Positions 7,860-17,462 are shown, counted from the stretch's first letter. The stretch is DNA of 30,144 bases from Pseudomonadota bacterium (GCA_023458055.1 JAEXAW010000024.1:1-30144), one strand, 5' to 3'. Numbers and translations: made by a program. The notes: a model not told the origin generated them from the letters alone.

Positions 7860-9476
7860 TCACGCCACCGGCGCGCCGTCGCAATTGGCCGAAGGGAGGC
7901 GGATTTCGAAGCAGGCACCGGGTTCGCCATCGTCGCGGTCGCGCGCGATGATGCTCCCCTGATGGCCTTCGATAATGGTCCGGGCGATGGCGAGTCCCAA
8001 CCCGCTATGTTTGCCGAATTCTTCGCTCTCCGGGCGGATCGAATGGAAGCGGTGAAAGATTTCCTCGCGCTTGTCGGGCGGGATGCCGGGGCCGTCATCG
8101 ACGACCTTGACCACCACATCATTACCGACGCGGGTTGCGGCAATCCGCACCAACCCGTCGGGAGGTGTGAAGGAGAGCGCGTTGTCGATCAGGTTATCGA
8201 GCACGCGTTCAAGCCGGTGACCTTCACCCATGACGCATGCCACCTCGACGCGCGGACGGGCAAAGGCGATATGCGCTTGCGGTTCGGCCCCTGTAGACCG
8301 GCGCGCCTCACGCGCGGCCAGCATCGCCTCGATCATCTTGCCAAGGTCGATAACCTCGAAGCGCGCGCGGGAGAGTTGCGCATCGACGCGCGAGGCTTCG
8401 CTGATGTCGGTCACCAGCCGGTCGAGGCGGCGCACATCATCGGCAGCGATACCGAGCAGCTGATCACGCAAGGCGGGGTCGTCGACCCGCTCCAGCCCCT
8501 CAATCGCCGAACGCAGCGAGGCGATGGGGTTTTTGAGCTCATGCGTCACATCGGCGGCGAAATGTTCGCCCGCATCAATGCGTTGCCTCAGTGCACCAGT
8601 CATGTCGGAAAGCGCGCGCGCCAGCATCCCGATCTCGTCGCGGCGCGAGGGAAGGCGCGGCACCTGAACTTCGCGGGCGCGTCCGAGCTTCACCCTGGTC
8701 GCGGCGATGGCGAGCTTGCGCAACGGACGAGCAATGGTGCGGGCGAGGAACAGCGAGAGCAGCAACGAAGCAAGCGCGGCGGTCGCCAGCACGATCCCCA
8801 GCCGCCAGCGCTCGGCGCGCACCGTCCTGGTGATGTCGCGGCCATATGCGGTGAGGAGCAAGCTGCCCGATCCATCATTAAATTGCTTCCCCGCGCTGAG
8901 CATGGGAGAACGGTCCGGGGCGAACCGGTAGGTCGGTATGGCGGCCCGGCTGACGCCACTCAATTCCGGCCAGCTCGATGCCTTATCAATGGTTGGTTCG
9001 TGGTAAATTGGCGGGCGCGGAGCACGCACGATGAAATCAACCACCCGGTCCATATCGCGCGCAATCTGCCGCTGCCACGGCTCGGTCGCGGGATCGGGCA
9101 AGCTATAAACCGGGGGTGCAATCAAAAAGCTGTCCAGCGTTTTGTTCCCCTGTTTGTCGTAGAGTCTGACCCGGGTTTCGCTTTCGCGCGCAAATTCGGT
9201 GACGAGCCGGTTGCGCGCCTCAGGGCTCGCCGCATTAAGCGCCGTGTCGAGGAAATTCGCTTCCTGCGCGATCGTCTGCAACCGGGTGTCGATGAGGCGG
9301 GTGCGATAGCTGTCGAGATAGAAAAACCCGCCAGCCAGCAGCGCCAGCGCGAAGAAATTGACCGCAAGAATGCGCCGGGTCAGCGACAGCCGCCCGGTCC
9401 AGATCGGCCGGTCATCGCCCACTTCGTCGCGGGCGGCGGCGCGATCATTCTTCGGAGAATTTATATCCGGCGCCAT
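7860..9476 (-). CDS. chvG: ChvG-type sensor histidine kinase
   Basis: A protein of 538 residues. Two membrane segments, at about residues 35-54 and 225-245, enclose a periplasmic sensor of about 165 residues. After them come a HAMP region, the dimerisation H-box with His312 (ADVTHELKNPIASL), the N-box (DNLIDNALSF) and the ATP-binding G-boxes (DDGPGIPP, GLGLAIA). In rhizobia and relatives ChvG/ExoS responds to acid or envelope state and phosphorylates ChvI. The ATG at 9476 lies inside the end of the response regulator gene (32-bp overlap). No Met follows before the first membrane segment, which supports this start. Confidence 0.93.
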   Translation of the reverse strand: MAPDINSPKNDRAAARDEVGDDRPIWTGRLSLTRRILAVNFFALALLAGGFFYLDSYRTRLIDTRLQTIAQEANFLDTALNAASPEARNRLVTEFARESETRVRLYDKQGNKTLDSFLIAPPVYSLPDPATEPWQRQIARDMDRVVDFIVRAPRPPIYHEPTIDKASSWPELSGVSRAAIPTYRFAPDRSPMLSAGKQFNDGSGSLLLTAYGRDITRTVRAERWRLGIVLATAALASLLLSLFLARTIARPLRKLAIAATRVKLGRAREVQVPRLPSRRDEIGMLARALSDMTGALRQRIDAGEHFAADVTHELKNPIASLRSAIEGLERVDDPALRDQLLGIAADDVRRLDRLVTDISEASRVDAQLSRARFEVIDLGKMIEAMLAAREARRSTGAEPQAHIAFARPRVEVACVMGEGHRLERVLDNLIDNALSFTPPDGLVRIAATRVGNDVVVKVVDDGPGIPPDKREEIFHRFHSIRPESEEFGKHSGLGLAIARTIIEGHQGSIIARDRDDGEPGACFEIRLPSANCDGAPVA

Positions 9477-10179
9477 AAAGGGTTTCGATACGGTCAAAGC
9501 TGGGATCGACTTCGCGGAATTTGCGGCGGAGGCGCTTGATATGGCTGTCTATGGTGCGATCATCGACATAGATATCGTCCTGATAGGCCGTGTCCATCAA
9601 CTGGTTGCGGCTTTTGACGACACCGGGGCGCTGCGCCAGCGCTTCCAAAATCATGAATTCGGTGACGGTGAGCGTGACCTCCTTGCCCATCCATTCGACC
9701 TTGTGGCGAGCCGGATCCATGTGCAGCCGCCCGCGCACCAGCGGATCGGGCATCGGTTCAGCCTCTGCACCGGAGGTCGGCTTCGCAAGATCGGCGCGCC
9801 GCAAAATCGCGCGGATACGGGCAATCAGCAGGCGCTGCGAGAAAGGCTTGGCGATATAATCGTCCGCGCCCATCGCAAGGCCGAGGGCCTCGTCGAGCTC
9901 ATCATCCTTGGAGGTCAGGAAAATCACCGGGATTTGCGATTTTTCGCGCAGGCGGCGCAGCAATTCGAGCCCGTCCATCTTGGGCATCTTGATATCGAAC
10001 ACCGCCAAATCCGGCGGGTTCTCGGTCAAGGCCTTTAATGCCGCTTCGCTGTCGGTATAAACCCGCGTCGCGAACCCTTCCGTCTGCAACGCAATCGACA
10101 CCGAGGTCAGGATATTGCGGTCATCATCGACGAGAGCGATGGTGGCGGGGGCAGAGGCTGCAGCGGTGGTGTCCGACAT
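9445..10179 (-). CDS. chvI: ChvI-type response regulator (OmpR family)
   Basis: A protein of 244 residues. The receiver domain has the acidic pocket VDDD, the phospho-acceptor Asp62 (FDIKMPKMDG) and the conserved Lys in DYIAKPFS. The C-terminal winged-helix DNA-binding domain contains LTVTEFMILEALA and DRTIDSHIKRLRRKF. Partner of the overlapping chvG. The start at 10179 was chosen because the family begins just before the first beta strand; longer frames extend into the promoter region. In many rhizobia pckA lies beside this pair; here recA does, in the opposite direction. Confidence 0.94.
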   Translation of the reverse strand: MSDTTAAASAPATIALVDDDRNILTSVSIALQTEGFATRVYTDSEAALKALTENPPDLAVFDIKMPKMDGLELLRRLREKSQIPVIFLTSKDDELDEALGLAMGADDYIAKPFSQRLLIARIRAILRRADLAKPTSGAEAEPMPDPLVRGRLHMDPARHKVEWMGKEVTLTVTEFMILEALAQRPGVVKSRNQLMDTAYQDDIYVDDRTIDSHIKRLRRKFREVDPSFDRIETLYGAGYKFSEE

Positions 10180-10375
10180 GGCCGCAACCGGTAGCGCAAG
10201 GCCGGGGCGGGAGCAAGCGGGCAGGCCGAAGTTGAACAAATCACCCTTGCCCAAATCGCGGGTGATTTAACGAGACAAGGGATAAAGGGTCGGGCTGTCG
10301 AAGCGATCATATATCCTTATATTGGGGCCCCAAGCGGTCCCCGCCACGTCATATTGTGGTGCTAAAAATAAATTT

Positions 10376-10390
10376 GTTCCTCTCTTGTTC
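10376..10390. promoter_or_regulatory. LexA (SOS) box of recA
   Basis: GTTC at 10376-10379 and GTTC at 10387-10390 are separated by exactly 7 bp, which matches the alphaproteobacterial LexA site GTTC-N7-GTTC. It lies 75-90 bp before the recA ATG. A possible promoter overlaps it: TTGTTC at 10385-10390 and TACATA at 10408-10413, 17 bp apart. LexA binding there would block the polymerase. Confidence 0.88.
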
Positions 10391-10400
10391 TATGAGAACA
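10386..10400. promoter_or_regulatory. Perfect palindrome TGTTCT-ATG-AGAACA overlapping the SOS box
   Basis: A perfect inverted repeat of two 6-bp arms around a 3-bp centre, which shares its left arm with the second half-site of the LexA box. It could be a second operator for a dimeric regulator, an additional LexA contact, or chance. No direct evidence favours one of these. Confidence 0.5.
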
Positions 10401-10465
10401 AATCATATACATAATGATTCACGTTGCCGCTTTGGCACGGAGGGAATAGGGAAGGGTTACGGCAC

Positions 10466-11560
<1,095 letters not shown>

Positions 11561-11605
11561 TCGGGCATCGCACACCAGACAAAGCCCTTTAACGGGGCTG
11601 GAAGG

Positions 11606-11640
11606 GGGCTGGCTTTCTGCGCGGAAGCAGCCCTCTTTTT
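11606..11640 (+). terminator. Rho-independent terminator after recA
   Basis: The stem pairs GGGCTG at 11606-11611 with CAGCCC at 11628-11633, continues inward with CTTTC against GGAAG around a one-base bulge, and is followed by TCTTTTT. It lies about 45 bp after the recA stop codon and would separate recA from the glutathione transferase gene. Confidence 0.82.
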
Positions 11641-11701
11641 GTTGGTGTTTGGGGAGAGCCGCATTATATTTGGACTATCTGACTAACCGAAGGCTCCGCG
11701 C

Positions 11702-12328
11702 ATGACCGTCATCGTCCACCATCTCAACAACAGCCGCTCGCAGCGCATCTTGTGGATGCTCGAAGAACAGGGCACGCCCTATGAGGTGCGGCATTACCAG
11801 CGCGATCCCAAAACGATGCGCGCACCCGCCGCATTGAAACGCGTCCACCCGCTGGGCAAATCGCCGGTCATTGAGCATGATGGCCACACCCTCATCGAAA
11901 CCGGCGCGATTGTCGACTATCTGCTCGAACTGGGCGATGGTGCGCTTGCCCCACCACCGCGCCGCGACGATGTACTGCGCCACCGCATGTTTCTCCATTA
12001 TGCCGAAGGCTCGATGATGCCACCGCTGCTCTCGCTGCTCGTCATCAACCGTCTCGGTCTCCTCGGCAAACCGGCCAAACGCCCGGTGCAGGCTATGCTC
12101 GATGAACATCTCGACTGGCTAGAGGGTGAAATGGCCGGCCGACAATGGTTCGTTGGGGACAAACTCACCGCGGCCGACATCATGATGAGCTTCCCGCTTG
12201 AAGCGAGCCGCGCGCGGGGCGGGCTCGATAATAGCCGCCCGAACCTTATTGGCTGGCTCGAGCGTATCCACGCGCGCCCCGCCTATCAACATGCACTCGA
12301 AATCGGCGGACCCTATGATTTTGTCTAA
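11702..12328 (+). CDS. Glutathione S-transferase family protein
   Basis: A protein of 208 residues with the two-domain GST layout: a thioredoxin-like N-terminal domain (HHLNNSRSQRILWMLEE, then the cis-proline motif GKSPVIEHDG and IETGAIVDYL) and an all-helical C-terminal domain with the folding motif TAADIMMSFPLEA. The first residues have Asn-Ser at the usual activation position, as in bacterial Ser/Cys-type GSTs. The substrate cannot be told from the sequence; detoxification is the default inference. The ATG has GAAGG about ten bases upstream. The next gene overlaps its 3' end. Confidence 0.9.
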   Translation: MTVIVHHLNNSRSQRILWMLEEQGTPYEVRHYQRDPKTMRAPAALKRVHPLGKSPVIEHDGHTLIETGAIVDYLLELGDGALAPPPRRDDVLRHRMFLHYAEGSMMPPLLSLLVINRLGLLGKPAKRPVQAMLDEHLDWLEGEMAGRQWFVGDKLTAADIMMSFPLEASRARGGLDNSRPNLIGWLERIHARPAYQHALEIGGPYDFV

Positions 12329-12836
12329 ACGACGGATGACCTTGGTTCACGGGCTTGTCCTTGTGATGGCCACCGGGCACGCTGCTGCGTCGATGGCGGC
12401 TCCAACCAAATCGCCGCCCTTCCGTTGGGAGGATGTCGGCTTCACCGCCGATTGCGATCCCAATCCTGCCCTCGAACGCGCGCTCAGCATTCTGACCGGT
12501 CCCGTAGCCACAAATCAGATTGACCGGGAGTTTGACGAATCGCTCTACACCGCTGTTTCGGGAGAGGTGTCACGAGAGCTTTTCCTTGATGAACCGCAAC
12601 CATGGCACGGCCTCAAACTGACGGGTGTGAAACTTTATACCGGGGTCGAGCGTGGCCCCATTAACTATTATCTCTATTTCGCCGAAGATGCCGAACGGGT
12701 CCGCTCGGTGTGGAACAATATGGGCTGGAAACTGCCCTCTATCACCGAGACTCGCGAGGTGATCGAAGACTATGCCTTTATCGGGGTGCAGGCGCGCGAC
12801 AATGGCGGGTCGCTGGTCGCGTGCTGGCGCGACTGA
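12315..12836 (+). CDS. Small exported protein, unknown function
   Basis: A protein of 173 residues with a clear signal peptide (positive n-region SKRR, hydrophobic core, cleavage likely after SMAA), so it should be periplasmic. I do not recognise the family. It has a Cys in the mature N-terminus (ADCDPN) and one near the C-terminus (VACWRD), which could form a disulfide. It begins 14 bp inside the GST gene; a second ATG at 12336 would still keep a signal peptide and avoid the overlap. No strong ribosome site decides between them. Coupled expression with the GST is likely, a shared role is not shown. Confidence 0.65.
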   Translation: MILSKRRMTLVHGLVLVMATGHAAASMAAPTKSPPFRWEDVGFTADCDPNPALERALSILTGPVATNQIDREFDESLYTAVSGEVSRELFLDEPQPWHGLKLTGVKLYTGVERGPINYYLYFAEDAERVRSVWNNMGWKLPSITETREVIEDYAFIGVQARDNGGSLVACWRD

Positions 12837-12933
12837 TGCGGACTGTATCGCCGCGTGCGCGCGCAATATTTTCAACCAGTCTCATCGACTTTACCCGCTT
12901 GTCTCCAAGCCCCGCCTAAAGTAAGCGCCGAAC

Positions 12934-15576
12934 ATGACTTCGACCAACGATATCCGCCGCTCTTTCCTCGATTATTTTGCAGGGGAAGGCCATCAGCCCG
13001 AACCGTCTGCGCCGCTCGTTCCGTATAACGATCCGACGCTGATGTTCGTCAATGCGGGCATGGTACCGTTCAAAAATGTGTTCACCGGCCTTGAAACGCG
13101 GCCCTTTTCGACTGCCGCGTCGAGCCAGAAATGCGTGCGCGCGGGCGGCAAGCATAATGATCTCGACAATGTCGGCTACACCGCGCGCCACCATACCTTC
13201 TTTGAAATGCTCGGCAATTTTTCGTTCGGCGATTATTTCAAGGAGCGGGCGATTACGCTCGCCTGGAACCTCCTTACCAAAGAGTGGGGCATCAATCCGG
13301 ACAAGCTGACGACCACCGTCTATCACACCGATGATGAGGCGTTTGACCTGTGGAAGAAGATTGCGGGTCTCCCCGATCATCGCATCATTCGCATCCCGAC
13401 TGCGGACAATTTCTGGTCGATGGGCGATACCGGGCCGTGCGGGCCATGTTCGGAGATTTTTTATGATCATGGCGATCATATCTGGGGCGGCCCCCCGGGA
13501 TCGCCGGAAGAAGATGGCGACCGTTTCGTCGAAATCTGGAACCTCGTATTCATGCAATATGAGCAGCTGGAAAATGGCGACCGCGTCGATCTGCCCAAGC
13601 CCTCGATTGACACTGGAGCGGGGCTCGAACGCGTCGCGGCGGTGATGCAAGGCGTCCATGACAATTATGACATCGACACCTTCAAGGCGCTGATCGCGCA
13701 ATCGGGCGAGCTCACCAAGACCGCGACCGACGGCGAGCATAAGGCGTCGCACCGCGTCATCGCCGACCATCTCCGCTCGACCGGCTTCCTTATCGCCGAT
13801 GGCGTGCTGCCGGCCAATGAAGGGCGCGGCTATGTGCTGCGCCGGATCATGCGCCGCGCGATGCGTCATGCGCATATCCTTGGCGCGAAAGAGCCGCTGA
13901 TGCACCGCATGGTGCCGTCGCTCGTCACCGAAATGGGTGCGGCTTATCCCGAATTGTTCCGCGCCCAGCCGCTGATCGAAGAAACGCTGCTGCGCGAAGA
14001 AACCCAGTTCCGCAAAACGCTCGACAAGGGGCTGAAGCTGCTCGACGAAGCGACGGCGGGCATGGTCATGGGCCAGGAATTGGCGGGCGAAACCGCGTTC
14101 AAGCTCTACGACACCTATGGCTTCCCCTATGACCTCACCGAAGACGCACTGCGTTCCAAGGGCTTTGGCGTGGACCGCGACGGTTTCGACGCGGCGATGG
14201 CCAACCAGAAAGCGATGGCGCGCGCGGCCTGGAAGGGCTCGGGCGAAAAGGCTTCGGACGAAATCTGGTACGATATCGCCGAGCGCGAGGGCAGCACCGA
14301 GTTCACCGGCTACACCGCAACCACCGGCGAAGCGCAGGTGATTGCGCTGGTCAAGGACGGTGCCGAGGTCGACAGCGCGGGCGAGGGTGATACGGTCGTG
14401 ATCCTCACCAACCAGACGCCTTTCTATGGCGAAAGCGGCGGCCAGATGGGCGATGCGGGGACGATCAGCTCGGGCGCATTTGCCGCTGACGTCACCGACA
14501 CGGCCAAGCCGCTCGGCCGCCTCCATGCGCATCATGCGACGATCAGCAAGGGCACGGTCAGGAAGGGCGACATGGTGCAGCTGACCGTCGATGCCGCGCG
14601 GCGCAATCGCGTGCGCGCGAACCATAGCGCGACCCACCTTGTCCACGCGGCGCTGCGCGACCATCTCGGCGCGCATGTGACGCAAAAGGGAAGCCTCGTT
14701 GCCGAGGACCGGCTGCGCTTCGACTTCTCGCACCCGCAAGGCGTGAGCCCAGAACAGATTGCCGCGATTGAAGCCGATGTGAATGCGCAAATCCGCGGGA
14801 ATGAAGCGGTGACCACCCGCTTGATGTCCCCCGATGATGCCATCGCGGCAGGTGCGATGGCGCTGTTCGGCGAAAAATATGGCGACGAGGTCCGCGTGCT
14901 CAGCATGGGCAAGGGAGACGATAAGAGCTATTCGGTCGAACTGTGCGGCGGAACGCATGTAAACGCGCTCGGCGATATCGGCCTGTTCAAGATTGTGAGC
15001 GAGGGCGCGGTTGCCTCTGGCGTGCGGCGCATCGAAGCGCTGACGGGTGAGGCGGCGCGGCAATGGCTGACCAGCCGCGATGATGCGCTCAAAGCCATGG
15101 CCGCAACGCTCAAAACGCCGGTCGAAGAGGTGCCCGCGCGCGTCACGACGCTGGCCGAACAGGTCAAGAAACTCGAACGCGAACTGGCTGACGCGAAGAA
15201 AGCGCTGGCGCTCGGCGGATCGGGCGGCGGCGCTGCGGCGGAGCCCGAGGACGTCAACGGCACCAAATTCCTTGCGCAAGTGGTCGACGGCCTCGACCCC
15301 AAGGAATTGCGCGGCGCGGTCAATGACCTCAAAGCCAGGCTCGGCTCGGGCGTTGCGATGATGGTCGTGACCAATGATGGCAAAGCGTCGGTTTCGGTCG
15401 GCGTGACCGATGATCTGACCGGGCGCCTCTCGTCGGTCGATCTGGTCAAGGCGGCGGTGGCTGCGCTCGGCGGCCAAGGCGGCGGCGGCCGCCCCGACAT
15501 GGCCCAAGGCGGCGGCCCGGACGGCAGCAAAGCCGATGACGCGGTCGCAGCGGTCAAGGCGGCGCTGGCGGGGTAA
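12934..15576 (+). CDS. alaS: Alanyl-tRNA synthetase
   Basis: A protein of 880 residues, the full length of bacterial AlaRS. The N-terminal class II catalytic core carries DPTLMFVNAGMVPFKNVF and TGAGLERVAAVMQG. The editing domain has its zinc ligands in NHSATHLVHAA (around His564/His568) and CGGTHV (around Cys671/His675). The C-terminal C-Ala domain ends after a Gly-rich stretch (GGQGGGGRPDMAQGGG) and a short helix. It charges tRNA-Ala and clears mischarged Ser and Gly. No leader structure was seen in the 97 bp upstream. A palindromic repeat block follows the gene. Confidence 0.98.
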   Translation: MTSTNDIRRSFLDYFAGEGHQPEPSAPLVPYNDPTLMFVNAGMVPFKNVFTGLETRPFSTAASSQKCVRAGGKHNDLDNVGYTARHHTFFEMLGNFSFGDYFKERAITLAWNLLTKEWGINPDKLTTTVYHTDDEAFDLWKKIAGLPDHRIIRIPTADNFWSMGDTGPCGPCSEIFYDHGDHIWGGPPGSPEEDGDRFVEIWNLVFMQYEQLENGDRVDLPKPSIDTGAGLERVAAVMQGVHDNYDIDTFKALIAQSGELTKTATDGEHKASHRVIADHLRSTGFLIADGVLPANEGRGYVLRRIMRRAMRHAHILGAKEPLMHRMVPSLVTEMGAAYPELFRAQPLIEETLLREETQFRKTLDKGLKLLDEATAGMVMGQELAGETAFKLYDTYGFPYDLTEDALRSKGFGVDRDGFDAAMANQKAMARAAWKGSGEKASDEIWYDIAEREGSTEFTGYTATTGEAQVIALVKDGAEVDSAGEGDTVVILTNQTPFYGESGGQMGDAGTISSGAFAADVTDTAKPLGRLHAHHATISKGTVRKGDMVQLTVDAARRNRVRANHSATHLVHAALRDHLGAHVTQKGSLVAEDRLRFDFSHPQGVSPEQIAAIEADVNAQIRGNEAVTTRLMSPDDAIAAGAMALFGEKYGDEVRVLSMGKGDDKSYSVELCGGTHVNALGDIGLFKIVSEGAVASGVRRIEALTGEAARQWLTSRDDALKAMAATLKTPVEEVPARVTTLAEQVKKLERELADAKKALALGGSGGGAAAEPEDVNGTKFLAQVVDGLDPKELRGAVNDLKARLGSGVAMMVVTNDGKASVSVGVTDDLTGRLSSVDLVKAAVAALGGQGGGGRPDMAQGGGPDGSKADDAVAAVKAALAG

Positions 15577-15617
15577 GGGCTGCGCCACCCTGCTAAGGAT
15601 TGGGCCAAGAGAACAAC

Positions 15618-15752
15618 TACCCTCCCTCACGAGGGAGGGTCGAAAAATTGGCCCAATTTTTCGGGGTGGGTAGAGCGCCTCCGTAAAGAGCCACCCTCAT
15701 ACCCACCCCAAAAAAGCTCGCGCTTTTTTTGACCTCCCTTGCACGGGAGGGT
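15618..15752. repeat. Nested palindromic repeat block after alaS
   Basis: The block begins with the perfect hairpin ACCCTCCCTC-AC-GAGGGAGGGT (15619-15640) and ends with CCTCCC-TTGCAC-GGGAGG. Inside, CGGGGTGGGTA on the left is mirrored by TACCCACCCC on the right, and each half carries its own A/T hairpin (AAAATTGGCCCAATTTT; AAAAAAGCTCGCGCTTTTTT). The second is followed by a T-run and could also act as a terminator for alaS. The layout is that of paired, inverted REP-like units. Confidence 0.8.
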
Positions 15753-15767
15753 GCATCCGCGCCTAGC

Positions 15768-16058
15768 TCACCCGCAGCGTAACGAACCGATCTTGTTGGT
15801 CGTCCCCAAATGGATGTTGAGGCGGTCGAGCCGGTAGTCGGTGGTCATCATCATTTCAGGCGTGAGCCAGCGGAAGGTCGTTGCGCCGGAAACCCGCTCG
15901 ACCTCGGCGCGAACCTCGGGTGTGGCGGTGCGGCCGACATAGGATTGCACCTTGTCCGCGCCGCAGGTCGTTTTGTCGCTCCCGCTATCGATCGGCGGCG
16001 GGGTCATGCAGGCGGAAAGAGCGGCTAGCGGGACCGTCAAGGCAGCGATTTTCTTCAT
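15768..16058 (-). CDS. I78-family protease inhibitor lipoprotein
   Basis: A protein of 96 residues with a lipoprotein signal (lipobox LSAC). The mature part matches the I78 peptidase-inhibitor family: a Cys near the start (TTCGADKVQ), YVGRTATPEVRAEVE, a Thr/Arg-rich middle, the signature DYRLDRLNIHLG and a final CG. The two cysteines probably form a disulfide. The start at 16058 has AAGGA about nine bases upstream; a TTG one codon earlier is not needed. The family inhibits serine proteases; a lipid-anchored form would protect the cell envelope, but the target is unknown. Confidence 0.85.
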   Translation of the reverse strand: MKKIAALTVPLAALSACMTPPPIDSGSDKTTCGADKVQSYVGRTATPEVRAEVERVSGATTFRWLTPEMMMTTDYRLDRLNIHLGTTNKIGSLRCG

Positions 16059-16272
16059 CAAATCATTCCTTTATGATGTAAGGCGCTTCGTTGCGATTAT
16101 AAACGCCTGGCGTCAAATTAAGCTCCGGCTAGCGCCTGTCCATATCGGATCGTCCTTCCGGGTCTCGCCGAGGATGACGGGAGGCGGCGGGTTTCAAGTT
16201 TACAAATTCCCTAGATTCTCACTGAAACGGGTTTTTTGATTCCCCAGATTCCCTAAGTTCCCGCTCAAACGC

Positions 16273-16683
16273 TTATTCGACGCCCTTGATCTTGCCCCAT
16301 TGGCGCGTGACGGTGTAGCCGAGATAGCCGGTGCCGAAGAGCGCATAGAGCGGTTCGGGGAGCGCGCCGAGATAGCTGGTCATGCCATTGGCGATGGCTG
16401 ATGCCATGTCCGGGCGGACCGCCGCGATGAGGCCCATCGGGATCGCCCATAACAGCAGCGCATACATCACATAAAGGAAGGACGGTCGTGCCCGACTGGT
16501 CCACGGATCGTTGGACTGCGCTTCGGCGACAATGGCGGAAAGCTGGGCCTCGACGGCTTCCATGTCCTGGGTACCCTGCAATTTGAGCAGTTCCAGCTTG
16601 GCGCGGTCGCGCGCTTCGGGATCGGGGATGATCTTGTCGAGCAATTTCGCAACCGGGCCGATAATGGCTTCAATCAATGCCAT
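16273..16683 (-). CDS. Holin of the 3-TM GTA type
   Basis: A protein of 136 residues. An N-terminal amphipathic stretch (IIGPVAKLLDKIIPDPEA) and a charged helix are followed by two clear membrane segments (FLYVMYALLLWAIPMGLIAA and the LYALFGTGYLGYTV region) and a basic tail. This fits the family described as a three-TM holin for gene-transfer release (PF11351). It would form the membrane lesion that lets the endolysin out. The start is firm: AGGAG stands eight bases upstream. It follows the endolysin gene by 18 bp on the same strand, so both are very likely one transcript. Confidence 0.85.
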   Translation of the reverse strand: MALIEAIIGPVAKLLDKIIPDPEARDRAKLELLKLQGTQDMEAVEAQLSAIVAEAQSNDPWTSRARPSFLYVMYALLLWAIPMGLIAAVRPDMASAIANGMTSYLGALPEPLYALFGTGYLGYTVTRQWGKIKGVE

Positions 16684-16701
16684 GGGTAATCTCCTTTATA
16701 T

Positions 16702-17241
16702 TTAACCAATACGGTTGGCAAGCCAGCCGAACAGAAAAGCTTCATTGGCGGGGCGTTGCTCAGCCAAATGGATGTAGCGTTCGCCCTGGAGCGCCTCCAA
16801 TGCCTTCAGCAAAACCTCTTCGCCGCGAGCGCGCCGGACCTTGAGGAAGGCAGCAAGGGCCGCTTCGGTGCGCGGACCGATCACGCCATCGGCGTCGAGA
16901 TCAGGATAATCCTGACCCTGACGGTTGAGCGCGTTGAGCGCACGTTGCAACATTCTGATTGCGGCGGCGGGTCCCATATTTACCGCTGTATCGAATAGTT
17001 CCGTTGCAATTTTCGCGCTGAGCGGAGTGAGATGGTCGAGCCGTGGCCCTTCCCAATAGCGCGCACGATAGATCGCCCGCGCTTCGGCAACGGGCAGGCC
17101 GCGCATGTCCCCCCGATAGCCATGCGTTCGCGCGACGCCCTCGGTAATGCCCCAACGGGTTGCTCCGCCGCGATCAGCGGGATGATTGCTATATCCTCCC
17201 TCGTGCGCGATCACGCCATCAATCAATATATCGACATTCAT
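16702..17241 (-). CDS. GH108-type endolysin (N-acetylmuramidase)
   Basis: A protein of 179 residues. The N-terminal GH108 (TtsA-like) domain carries the catalytic Glu14 in HEGGYSN and the motif DRGGATRWGIT. The C-terminal half has DGVIGPRTEAALAAF, typical of the peptidoglycan-binding domain that accompanies this family. It would cut the glycan backbone of peptidoglycan. The ATG at 17241 has GGGAG six to nine bases upstream. No other phage structural gene is in the window, and the same endolysin-holin pairing is known for the separately located lysis genes of the Rhodobacter gene transfer agent. Confidence 0.88.
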   Translation of the reverse strand: MNVDILIDGVIAHEGGYSNHPADRGGATRWGITEGVARTHGYRGDMRGLPVAEARAIYRARYWEGPRLDHLTPLSAKIATELFDTAVNMGPAAAIRMLQRALNALNRQGQDYPDLDADGVIGPRTEAALAAFLKVRRARGEEVLLKALEALQGERYIHLAEQRPANEAFLFGWLANRIG

Positions 17242-17362
17242 TTTCTTCTCCCAACGAATCATGGAAGATAAAAACGAACCATATTGGTAAACTGTAGGAC
17301 AGCGTTAAATGAAGCGGCGAGCGGGTTGACGCATGTTCGCGCGGGGCGTGGAGCCCCACCGC

Positions 17363-17390
17363 CGTTCGTCTCGAGCGAAGTCGAGCGACG
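17363..17390. repeat. Short palindromic repeat, copy 2
   Basis: This carries the same CTCGAGCGAAGTCGAGCG core as at 4677-4710, here with CGTTCGT on the left and ACGG on the right. It lies in the 271-bp gap between the divergent endolysin and SDR genes, beside another GC hairpin (GGGGC-GTGGA-GCCCC). I see no RNA gene there. Confidence 0.7.
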
Positions 17391-17462
17391 GATGGAGCCG
17401 CGCTGACGTGTCGACACAAGCGGGTAAAGGGGAACACGCGCAAAGGCCCCAACTAATTGTTG

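Noticed and set aside
7422..9539. 705-codon open frame on the plus strand
   Set aside because: Antisense to hprK and chvG, whose motifs are complete. No domain visible in the translation.
12916..15630. 904-codon open frame on the minus strand
   Set aside because: Antisense to alaS over its whole length; alaS has all its catalytic motifs.
16273..17241. Prophage remnant
   Set aside because: Only lysis genes are present, with good ribosome sites and no integrase, structural gene or attachment repeat nearby. The GTA lysis locus is the better reading, though not proved.
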